Both the position numbers and the translations under genes were made by a program. A stretch of DNA of 16,459 nt from Clostridiales bacterium (GTDB lineage: Bacteria > Bacillota > Clostridia > Peptostreptococcales > Anaerovoracaceae), in NCBI GenBank assembly GCA_009778415.1, contig WRJV01000323.1, positions 1 to 16,459 on the forward strand, in the 5' to 3' direction. Under the pieces are notes generated by a model. That model saw only the letters and a list, made by a program, of their open reading frames with translations. It was not told the origin of the DNA and did no database searches. This document shows, one piece after another, positions 1 to 5,270 of the stretch. Position 1 is the first letter of the stretch. Every line of letters begins with the position of its first letter.

Positions 1-5
1 AATTG

Positions 6-32
6 CTAGACCGCAACGCCGAATATGTGCAT
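6..32 (-). CDS. Eight-codon ORF behind a strong RBS at the window edge
   Basis: An ATG (30-32) lies 8 bases behind AAGGAG (41-46) and opens a reading frame of only eight codons (MHIFGVAV) that ends at TAG (6-8). Promoter, ribosome binding site and start are all well placed, so translation is likely to begin here. Either this is a leader peptide for a gene beyond the edge, or the first codons of a gene broken by an early stop. The sequence to the left, which would decide this, is not in the window. No family can be assigned. Confidence 0.3.
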   Translation of the reverse strand: MHIFGVAV

Positions 33-67
33 TTGGACGTCTCCTTTGTTGTATTGCTTCCTCAGAT

Positions 68-95
68 ATTATCATAAATAGGCACTTCGCGTCAA
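68..95 (-). promoter_or_regulatory. Sigma-A-like promoter pointing to the left edge
   Basis: On the minus strand a TTGACG box (90-95) and a GATAAT box (68-73) are separated by 16 bp, each one base from consensus. About 22 bp further on lies AAGGAG (41-46), and then an ATG at 30-32. A small dyad, CGCGT/ACGCG with an 8-base loop (88-105), overlaps the -35 box. It could be an operator or a weak end signal for the small genes upstream. Confidence 0.5.
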
Positions 96-132
96 TGGGA
101 ACGCGTCCAAAGCCAGCTGAAGCAGGAGTATA

Positions 133-354
133 TTACTCTATTCTACCATTACTGTCCTGTTTTTTCTTGCTATGCCACACGGATAGCAACACGGCAATCG
201 TGCCTGCCACACAGGGAACAAAGTATACCACTTTTTCTTTGTGAGGGTCTAGCAAGAAAATAATTAAAACGTAGATAACGCCCCCGCTAAGTTCATACCC
301 AGAACATCCACAGTTGCCTGTAGATAATATTGAACGCCCTTCCACCAACTGCAT
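133..354 (-). CDS. Small two-helix membrane protein, unknown
   Basis: The predicted protein has 73 residues and two hydrophobic stretches: about 25-36 (GVIYVLIIFLLD) and 43-60 (VVYFVPCVAGTIAVLLSVW). The tail WHSKKKQDSN is basic and polar, and a short CGC motif lies near residue 15. The ATG is five bases after the stop of the 39-residue gene. Only a weak GGG precedes it, so translation by reinitiation from the upstream gene is likely. The protein is not recognised. By position, third in a group that starts with a Nif11 precursor, it could be an immunity or accessory membrane protein, or the decayed end of a longer membrane protein such as an AgrB-like one. Whether it is expressed cannot be seen from the sequence. 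Confidence 0.45.
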   Translation of the reverse strand: MQLVEGRSILSTGNCGCSGYELSGGVIYVLIIFLLDPHKEKVVYFVPCVAGTIAVLLSVWHSKKKQDSNGRIE

Positions 355-359
355 GATGC

Positions 360-479
360 TTACCCAAGTTGATCCTCTGGAATGCGTAGTGGTGAGTCAG
401 TGGTAAAAATCGGTGTGCTCACTGAAAAAACACGCACAAACAGAACCATTGAAATGATTGCGTATTTTACCAAGTTCAT
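360..479 (-). CDS. 39-residue peptide with hydrophobic N-terminal helix
   Basis: This short frame lies between the Nif11 precursor and the 73-residue protein. The Nif11 stop codon is 8 bases upstream, and the stop TAG itself forms part of the AGGG ribosome binding site, seven bases before the ATG. The protein begins MNLVKYAIISMVLFVRVF, a signal-anchor-like or amphipathic helix, then a short Ser/Thr-rich part, and ends SPLRIPEDQLG. That layout resembles AgrD-type pro-peptides (N-terminal helix, ring segment, acidic PxxPxxL tail). It has no cysteine, so any ring would have to be a Ser lactone. The AgrD comparison is speculative. A plain secreted or membrane-anchored small protein is just as possible. 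Confidence 0.45.
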   Translation of the reverse strand: MNLVKYAIISMVLFVRVFSVSTPIFTTDSPLRIPEDQLG

Positions 480-487
480 TTTAAGCC

Positions 488-778
488 CTACCAATGGACA
501 GAAAAATTGACGGCCCATAGATTTACACCAAAGCTTTCCCTGCCGCCAGCCACTTCGTCAAGCGCCTCTAAGCAAAGTTCTTTATCAATGGCAAAACCCT
601 TTTGCGCCTCCCTTACCAGCATGCCAAACTCTTGAATTTCATCCAGCGTGAAATCATAGCCGAGAATGTTGATTTGTTCCCATGCCTCGCTCGATCCAAG
701 CCCGACAAGTTTTTCAGAACGTTTCTGATCAGAACACAAAATTTCTATAAGGGTCTTAACTCTATCTTGAGTCATCAT
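488..778 (-). CDS. Nif11-type leader RiPP precursor, cysteine-free core
   Basis: The 96-residue protein has a Nif11-like leader: a helical N-terminus, the motif GYDFTLDEIQEF near residues 40-51, and the cleavage motif LDEVAGG near 73-79. The predicted core after Gly-Gly is RESFGVNLWAVNFSVHW, with no Cys but with two Trp and an Arg directly at the cut. GAGGAGG sits about seven bases before the ATG pair, so the start is clear (the second ATG is equally possible). The gene runs divergently from the two other precursors and heads a group with the 39- and 73-residue genes. In other Nif11 systems such leaders guide maturases and are removed by a C39 transporter, and such a transporter is encoded at 12192-14363. 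The product is unknown. Confidence 0.85.
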   Translation of the reverse strand: MMTQDRVKTLIEILCSDQKRSEKLVGLGSSEAWEQINILGYDFTLDEIQEFGMLVREAQKGFAIDKELCLEALDEVAGGRESFGVNLWAVNFSVHW

Positions 779-838
779 GTTATTGCCTCCTCATCGCTGA
801 TGTTTCCTTTTTCACATGTGCCTTTTTTTCTTAATCTT

Positions 839-851
839 GTAACTGCGTTAC
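839..851. promoter_or_regulatory. Small dyad GTAAC-TGC-GTTAC
   Basis: Five-base arms with a three-base centre lie between the possible leftward promoter (TATAAT at 888-893) and the start codon at 778. The position fits an operator for the leftward precursor, but the dyad is short and could be chance. Confidence 0.2.
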
Positions 852-887
852 TCTTTCCTGCTTGGCCGTGTCTCGGGATGACATAAA

Positions 888-923
888 ATTATAACACTTA
901 GTTGGTTAGTAATATCTACTTAA
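888..923 (-). promoter_or_regulatory. Possible promoter of leftward precursor group
   Basis: A perfect TATAAT lies at 888-893 on the minus strand, about 110 bp before the start codon of the leftward precursor. No TTGACA-like box is 16-18 bp upstream of it. Instead the 11-bp motif TTAAGTAGATA (913-923) ends 19 bp upstream, so the promoter may need an activator that binds there. Confidence 0.35.
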
Positions 924-1086
924 TCTCTTGAAATGTTTTACATGAATATATTAAGAAAATTTGTAATTCTTTCACATAAACATTTAACCTGACCGATTCG
1001 GCATCATGGCATTGGTGCCACATGAACCGCATATTAATTCCGTCTCATTACAATTTTCAAAGGGCATAGTAATCATTTTCATAAAT

Positions 1087-1097
1087 TTAAGTAGATA
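1087..1097 (+). promoter_or_regulatory. TTAAGTAGATA motif upstream of first rightward precursor
   Basis: This 11-mer lies 52 bp before the start codon at 1150. A degenerate copy, TGAAGTAGTTA (1473-1483), lies 51 bp before the second precursor at 1535. An exact copy in the opposite direction (913-923) lies upstream of the divergent precursor. The shared orientation and spacing suggest a promoter element or regulator site. No protein can be assigned to it from the sequence. Confidence 0.4.
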
Positions 1098-1131
1098 AAA
1101 GTAAAAAAGCGTATTAAACAATTTTCTACTA

Positions 1132-1748
1132 ATGAAAGGAGAGGTAACGATGTTAACCCAAGCAAGAAAGGACATTATTGTTGGGATTCTCAAAGACAAC
1201 CAGGAACTGACAAAACTCGATAGAGATGAGGCTTTGGTTGAAATCAACAAGTTTGGTCACGATTTTACTCCAGAGGAGCTCGAAGAGTTTGCGTCAGATG
1301 TAAGAATTTCAGTACCAGCAGATCTTGAACTGGACTTTGAACAGCTTGATGCTGTTGCCGGAGGCGCCATCAATATCAATATTGAAAATTTTATTTGTTG
1401 GGGCAAGAAAAATAGTGCGATTAGTGCAGAATGAGCAAATTCTCAAAGAGTACTGTAATCCTATTCATAAACTGAAGTAGTTAAGTTTAAAGAGAGGATC
1501 GATCAATTCTCATGAAATGAAAGGAGGAGTTACGATGTTAACCCAAGAAAGAAAGGACATTATTGTTGGAATTCTCAAAGACAACTTGGAACTGGCAAAA
1601 CTCGAGAAAGATGAGGCTTTGGTTGAAATCAACAAGTTTGGTCACGATTTTACTCCGGAGGAACTCGCAGAGTTTGCCGTGGCTGTAAGAATCTCACCGC
1701 CTGATGATCTTGCACTGGACTTTGAACAGCTTGATGAAGTTGCCGGTG
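1132..1748 (+). repeat. Tandem duplication of the precursor gene
   Basis: Positions 1132 to about 1363 are repeated at 1517 to about 1748, a constant offset of 385 bases. The copies share the ribosome binding site and almost all of the leader-coding sequence. Weaker similarity reaches some 60-70 bases upstream, including the AAGTAG motif. Similarity stops at the Gly-Gly codons, so the duplication was followed by change mainly in the core. Confidence 0.85.
1150..1434 (+). CDS. Nif11-type leader RiPP precursor 1
   Basis: The protein has 94 residues starting at MLTQARKD. An ATG 18 bases upstream is in frame, but its codons form the ribosome binding site (AAAGGAGAGG), so 1150 is the better start. 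The leader carries the Nif11 pattern INKFGHDFTPEELEEF and ends LDAVAGG. The core begins AININIENFICWGKK and continues about seven residues more, with one Cys next to Trp. Ile alternates with Asn/Glu residues at the start of the core. It is a close duplicate of the next gene in the leader but not in the core, as expected for a family where the leader is conserved and the core diversifies. It is probably modified by the radical SAM enzyme downstream and cut after Gly-Gly by the C39 ABC transporter. Confidence 0.9.
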   Translation: MLTQARKDIIVGILKDNQELTKLDRDEALVEINKFGHDFTPEELEEFASDVRISVPADLELDFEQLDAVAGGAININIENFICWGKKNSAISAE

Positions 1749-1798
1749 GTGGTATCACGATCAAGATTGGCACCTTCAACCTCGTTTGTTGGAGGTAA
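1535..1798 (+). CDS. Nif11-type leader RiPP precursor 2
   Basis: The protein has 87 residues starting at MLTQERKD. An in-frame ATG 18 bases upstream is again part of the ribosome binding site (AAAGGAGGAG), so 1535 is chosen. The leader is almost the same as that of precursor 1 and ends LDEVAGG. The predicted core is GITIKIGTFNLVCWR: alternating Ile, one Cys in a CW pair, and a C-terminal Arg. The gene is followed by a strong hairpin and then the maturase gene, so it is the last precursor of the rightward operon. The Arg end is of interest because a possible peptide arginase is encoded in the same operon. The final structure cannot be predicted from the sequence. Confidence 0.9.
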   Translation: MLTQERKDIIVGILKDNLELAKLEKDEALVEINKFGHDFTPEELAEFAVAVRISPPDDLALDFEQLDEVAGGGITIKIGTFNLVCWR

Positions 1799-1825
1799 TG
1801 GCGTATTGGTACAACGTCAGCTTAG

Positions 1826-1850
1826 GGCAGTCGAGGCTTTCTCGACTGCC
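1826..1850 (+). terminator. Strong hairpin between precursors and maturase (attenuator-like)
   Basis: A perfect 10-bp stem, GGCAGTCGAG paired with CTCGACTGCC, encloses a five-base loop. It lies 27 bases after the precursor 2 stop. No T-run follows, so it is not a standard intrinsic terminator. It may instead protect the 3' end of the precursor mRNA or pause transcription, giving more precursor than enzyme. Confidence 0.55.
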
Positions 1851-1929
1851 TGTGTGCCGTTAAGCGCATATTGGAATGTTCTGTTATTGTATCCATTGGT
1901 AGTTTAAAAAAGTGGAAGGGCGATCTATT

Positions 1930-3228
1930 GTGAAGAGAAGTGTTTTTTTAAATGTTATTAGAGGTAAACGTGAATACTTATTACACAATACGCTTTATGG
2001 AACCCTAGTTAAAGCGAAGTGTATTGTGACCAAATCTATTGTTGATGGTTTAGAAAAAGAAGAATTATTAAAGTACGACGACAACAATCCCTTTCATCGA
2101 GTCCTCAAATCGTCGAAAATGATAGTTGAGGATGATGTGGATGAATTATCCATATTGAATCGTCGCTATCTCGAAGCGGATATGAATATTTTACACATTA
2201 TTCTCTTTGTAACGAGACAATGCAACTTTCGATGTAAATACTGTTACGAAAAGCATGAAAACAAGAGAATGCATTCTGAATTATATGACAATCTGATGCA
2301 TGCAATTATTGAGGAGGTTGGCAGCAAAGGGTATCGGACGGTTGTGCTGTCCTTTTTTGGTGGAGAACCGATGCTTGAATACGATGAGATTTGCGCCTTT
2401 ATGAAAAAAATGCAAGGATTTGCCGATAGCGCAAATGTTTCGATATACGGTAGCATGACGACGAATGCATATCTTCTAACGTCTGAAAAACTGAAGAGGC
2501 TTGTGGAACTTAACGTGTTGAATTATCAGATAACAGTAGACGGCCCTCAAGAGACTCACGACTGCAAGCGTTTTTTTATTGACGGTACTGGTACATGGAA
2601 AAGGATAATTCAAAACCTAAACGATGCTAAACGAAGTAATCTCAATTTCGAAATAACCATAAGGACGAATTTTGATGCAGATGTTATTGAGAGAATTAAA
2701 GAATATCTCATGTTTGTGTTTGCAAATTTTACAAATGATAAAAGGTTTAAAGTTCACTTTGAGGCGATTAAAAATTTAGGTGAGGAAACGGTTGAAAACT
2801 TATATAAAACCAATGATGAGAGTAAAGCGATCGAAGACATATTCTCTTTGACTAAGGAGTTGCTACATGCAAATTCATTTAACTTTGGTTTTGCTCCCTT
2901 TGATTATATGTGTTATGCATCCAAAAGAAGCAGTTTAGCTGTTGATACCGATGGTACTTTAAGGAAGTGTACTGTTAATATTGACTCCGCAGAAAATGCT
3001 GTTGGAAAACTTTTAGAAAAAGGTTTCCAAATTGATGAATCGAAAATGTGTGCTTGGACATCTTACCAACTTCCCAAAGAATGCCGCAGCTGCAAGGTTT
3101 TGCCATTGTGCTTTGGCCGGAAGTGTCCTGTGCGCATGAAAAACCAGCAGATTGGCGGTATTGAATATTGTTCAGCTTTGGTGTCATATTATGAGAATTC
3201 ATTAAAATGTCTCTGCCAAGTATGTTAG
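1930..3228 (+). CDS. Radical SAM/SPASM peptide maturase
   Basis: The 432-residue enzyme has an N-terminal region (about 1-85) that may bind the leader, then the radical SAM core. The core shows CNFRCKYCYE with Cys98, 102 and 105 (CX3CX2C, the SAM [4Fe-4S] site), FFGGEP near 143-148 and TTNAYLL near 177-183. The C-terminal SPASM region has Cys347, 374, 385, 388, 394, 399 and 414, which would hold extra iron-sulfur clusters. Unusually, it ends CLCQVC with three more Cys. The GTG at 1930 has GGAAGGG nine bases upstream and is preferred over the GTG at 1912, which has none. Relatives next to Nif11 precursors make thioether or carbon-carbon links, epimerise residues or cut the backbone. Which of these this enzyme does cannot be told, though single-Cys cores make a thioether plausible. 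Confidence 0.88.
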   Translation: MKRSVFLNVIRGKREYLLHNTLYGTLVKAKCIVTKSIVDGLEKEELLKYDDNNPFHRVLKSSKMIVEDDVDELSILNRRYLEADMNILHIILFVTRQCNFRCKYCYEKHENKRMHSELYDNLMHAIIEEVGSKGYRTVVLSFFGGEPMLEYDEICAFMKKMQGFADSANVSIYGSMTTNAYLLTSEKLKRLVELNVLNYQITVDGPQETHDCKRFFIDGTGTWKRIIQNLNDAKRSNLNFEITIRTNFDADVIERIKEYLMFVFANFTNDKRFKVHFEAIKNLGEETVENLYKTNDESKAIEDIFSLTKELLHANSFNFGFAPFDYMCYASKRSSLAVDTDGTLRKCTVNIDSAENAVGKLLEKGFQIDESKMCAWTSYQLPKECRSCKVLPLCFGRKCPVRMKNQQIGGIEYCSALVSYYENSLKCLCQVC

Positions 3229-3274
3229 CTTGGCTCGCTGTTGAAAAATGCTAAAGAATGCGCTGGAGGAAAAT

Positions 3275-3967
3275 ATGATAGTAAATGATATTGAAATTGA
3301 TGGACTTGAGCGAAGGAAAGCGGACAGAGTCACGGGGCTTATCACGATATGCCTGTGGCTGGGATTATTTATTGGCCTAAAAGCTGCACTTGTTTTCCTG
3401 TTTAGAGATATCATGAATGTCACTGGCACCGTTAGTGAAGATTTTTTTCGCTCATTGACTGATTATGTCCCATTGGCTGTATTAACCATCCTTTTCTTTG
3501 TTAGATATCTTGACACGATTGTTGAAGACATCCAAAGATTAACTAAAAAAGATGCATTATTCATTGCGATAATGACATTTGCCGCGATTTCTGCAAGTTA
3601 TTTGAGCGGCATGGTGTTTGAATTATTTGAAATTGAACTCTCTAACCAAGAGGAAGTTTCCGGAATGATGGCAGCTCATTTTATACCCGCAGCTCTTATG
3701 GCCTTAGTATATGGTCCTATCGTTGAGGAGCTTTTGTTTAGAAAGGCATTAAATCAGTTAATCACCAATAATATCATCTTTGTCACCATATCTGCATTGC
3801 TTTTCGGCTTGATACATGCGACTGATTTGGCTATTGTCGATTATGCAATTTCTGGCGCACTATTCGCTGTTGTATATATTGTTACGGGACGGAATATTGT
3901 TGCAGCAATACTCGTACATTTTTTTAGTAACCTAGTGGGTGTTGCCGAGCTGATGCTTGGATTGTGA
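3275..3967 (+). CDS. CPBP-family intramembrane protease homologue
   Basis: The 230-residue protein has several membrane segments (about 20-43, 65-80, 93-115, 136-150, 164-180 and 187-225). It has the three CPBP (Abi, formerly CAAX protease) signatures: EELLFR (151-156), FGLIH (177-181) and HFFSN (215-219), so the Glu and His catalytic residues are present. The ATG at 3275 has GGAGGA four bases upstream and is chosen over the in-frame ATG at 3248, which lacks one. CPBP proteins near bacteriocin genes often give self-immunity and sometimes process peptides. Immunity to the mature product is the most likely role here, but this is inference. It lies in the rightward operon between the maturase and the NHLP-like gene. 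Confidence 0.88.
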   Translation: MIVNDIEIDGLERRKADRVTGLITICLWLGLFIGLKAALVFLFRDIMNVTGTVSEDFFRSLTDYVPLAVLTILFFVRYLDTIVEDIQRLTKKDALFIAIMTFAAISASYLSGMVFELFEIELSNQEEVSGMMAAHFIPAALMALVYGPIVEELLFRKALNQLITNNIIFVTISALLFGLIHATDLAIVDYAISGALFAVVYIVTGRNIVAAILVHFFSNLVGVAELMLGL

Positions 3968-4023
3968 AAGTAGGATAATACATAAGGAGTGCTGCATTTG
4001 ATGCCGACAAGGAGGCACATGTC

Positions 4024-4308
4024 ATGACGAAAGAAAAGGGAGTTGGCATGAACGCAAAAAATGATCTCGTTGAGGTTGGCTTATTTCGTCAGCATCTGTC
4101 AACGTTATCTCGCCGTGCCACCATAGATAAGGCTTTCCGGGCTCTGTGCCTTGAAGATGCAGACAAGGCGTATTTTGAGCTGACCGGACAAGTCATGCCG
4201 AAGCAGTACATAGTGCGATTCTTTGAGTCTGAGCATGAAATTCGGCAGAACAGTACGACTCAGTGGATACGTCTGCTAAAGTATCTTCCTGAAACATGGC
4301 TCGGGTAG
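4024..4308 (+). CDS. NHLP (nitrile-hydratase-like leader) domain protein with almost no core
   Basis: The 94-residue protein has the pattern of NHLP leaders: LSRRATIDKAFRALCLEDAD (about 27-46), then AYFELTGQVMP and an IVRFFE strand, ending QWIRLLKYLPETWLG. This matches the usual KA..D..FR..LL.DP..A...LTG..(L/M)P....VRFVE sequence. It lacks a Gly-Gly or similar cleavage site, and only about five residues follow the LP that normally ends the leader. It could be a short-core proteusin precursor, or a free-standing leader-like adaptor for the modifying enzymes. AAGGAGG eight bases upstream supports the ATG at 4024. The ATG at 4048 also has a GGGAG in front of it and would be eight residues shorter. 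Its stop codon forms part of the next gene's ribosome binding site, so the two are tightly coupled. Confidence 0.75.
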   Translation: MTKEKGVGMNAKNDLVEVGLFRQHLSTLSRRATIDKAFRALCLEDADKAYFELTGQVMPKQYIVRFFESEHEIRQNSTTQWIRLLKYLPETWLG

Positions 4309-4316
4309 GAGGCAAT

Positions 4317-5180
4317 ATGATACCACTGTACATAATTGAAGAGCACCATGAAGCATTTTATTTATGGAACCAAGCAACGGAAGCAGGCTTTTTACCGCCG
4401 TTTGGCAATACTCTGTTGCATGTAGATCACCATCCAGATTTTGAATGTGGTGTGTATGGAGCAAACTTGGATGTACTGTTCGCCTCCCTTGCTGAAATGC
4501 AACTGTTTACATATGGGATCCTTGGTATCGGCGATTTTATCTGCCCGGCTGTCTATCAGGGCATTTTTAACGAAGTTGTTTTTATACAAAATTTCAAAAC
4601 TATCCTTACAAAGCCAGAGGAAAAGTTGATAACACTGGATTCCAACAGGCTCCTTAAAGTGAAAGATTTCACACCATTTAGCCGTCTTATACTGACAAAG
4701 CCGAATGCCGATCATCGCTTATTCACGTACAGACAAGGTGGGCTTGGAGATTTTTTTACACCACAATCTCTGGCATTAGATATTGATTTGGATTATTTCT
4801 GCTGGGATGATTCTCTTTCAAGCGTTGATGCTAAGTTATTGGAAATCACAGAACAAGCATACCGTAATGTTACAGAGAACCCCTATCATCCCTTCAGACT
4901 GCTCCCAAAAGTGTGCCTTCGTCCTGTGAAGGAAGATGGGCGGTTTTACCTAAGCTATCTTGGCTTACCAAAGCCTGAGCCACTTCCAGAAAAAGAATTG
5001 ATACAAGAACGGATAGATTTATTCATTAACTGGCTTAATCGAAATAAAATCACAGCATGTTTAATATCACTATGCCGTTCAAGGTATTCTGGCTACACAC
5101 CAGAAGCAGTATGGAAAGAAATAGAAGAGAGCTTGTTGAAACGTCTCGCAGAGTTGTACGATTATGCTTTGCAAACATAG
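4317..5180 (+). CDS. UPF0489 family protein, candidate peptide arginase
   Basis: The 287-residue protein starts MIPLYIIEEHHEAFYLW, typical of UPF0489. It contains LHVDHHPDF (34-42) and LDIDLDYF (154-161), the two Asp/His clusters that correspond to the metal-binding motifs of the arginase/ureohydrolase fold, and SRYSGYTPE near 255-263. The ATG at 4317 has TAGGAGG four bases upstream and is preferred over the in-frame ATG at 4296. Family members have been reported as peptide arginases that turn Arg into ornithine in proteusin RiPPs (OspR in landornamide biosynthesis, from memory). Placed next to an NHLP-type gene and in an operon with a radical SAM maturase, the same reaction is plausible. Candidate Arg residues occur in precursor 2, at the start of the divergent core and in the NHLP-like protein. 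The substrate is not proven. Confidence 0.75.
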   Translation: MIPLYIIEEHHEAFYLWNQATEAGFLPPFGNTLLHVDHHPDFECGVYGANLDVLFASLAEMQLFTYGILGIGDFICPAVYQGIFNEVVFIQNFKTILTKPEEKLITLDSNRLLKVKDFTPFSRLILTKPNADHRLFTYRQGGLGDFFTPQSLALDIDLDYFCWDDSLSSVDAKLLEITEQAYRNVTENPYHPFRLLPKVCLRPVKEDGRFYLSYLGLPKPEPLPEKELIQERIDLFINWLNRNKITACLISLCRSRYSGYTPEAVWKEIEESLLKRLAELYDYALQT

Positions 5181-5270
5181 ATATGGACACTTGTGTGGAA
5201 ATCGCGCTGCAGAACATCAGCGTCTACCTGAAAAAATGGGGGATACTCGACAATTGGAGGCCATGGACCC
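5181..5270. other. Convergent junction of the two operons
   Basis: Ninety bases lie between the end of the UPF0489 gene and the end of the phosphatase gene. I see no convincing stem with a T-run on either strand. A weak CGCTG/CAGCG pair lies near 5204-5222. Readthrough between the two operons, producing antisense RNA, cannot be excluded. Confidence 0.4.

Larger units (their letters stand above)
779..1149. other. Divergent intergenic region between precursor genes
   Basis: No convincing gene lies here. It separates the leftward and rightward precursor genes. It holds an exact 11-bp inverted repeat, TATCTACTTAA (913-923) and TTAAGTAGATA (1087-1097), each copy oriented toward its gene. It also holds a perfect TATAAT on the minus strand (888-893), a GTAAC-N3-GTTAC dyad (839-851) and two TTTCACA boxes (810-816, 970-976). 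I see no convincing sigma-A -35/-10 pair for the rightward genes, which fits use of an activator or an alternative sigma factor. Confidence 0.6.

Noticed and set aside
602..886. Plus-strand frame of 94 codons opposite the leftward precursor
   Set aside because: Antisense to a well-supported Nif11 gene with its own ribosome binding site; protein sequence not gene-like.
984..1082. Minus-strand 32-residue Cys-containing peptide ending ELICGSCGTNAMMPNRSG
   Set aside because: It resembles a small peptide core but has no ribosome binding site at either ATG and no known leader, and it lies in the regulatory region of the divergent precursors.
488..1798. Nif11 domain read as nitrogen fixation proteins
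   Set aside because: The name is historical. The LD(A/E)VAGG cut sites and the neighbouring maturase and C39 exporter mark these as RiPP precursors.
4001..4027. Eight-codon frame overlapping the start of the NHLP-like gene as ATGA
   Set aside because: It begins in a stretch that also serves as the ribosome binding site of the next gene; no sign of conservation or function.
4024..4308. Small protein as a nitrile hydratase alpha subunit
   Set aside because: It lacks the metal-binding Cys motif (CxxCSC) and is far too short; only the leader-like part of the family is present.
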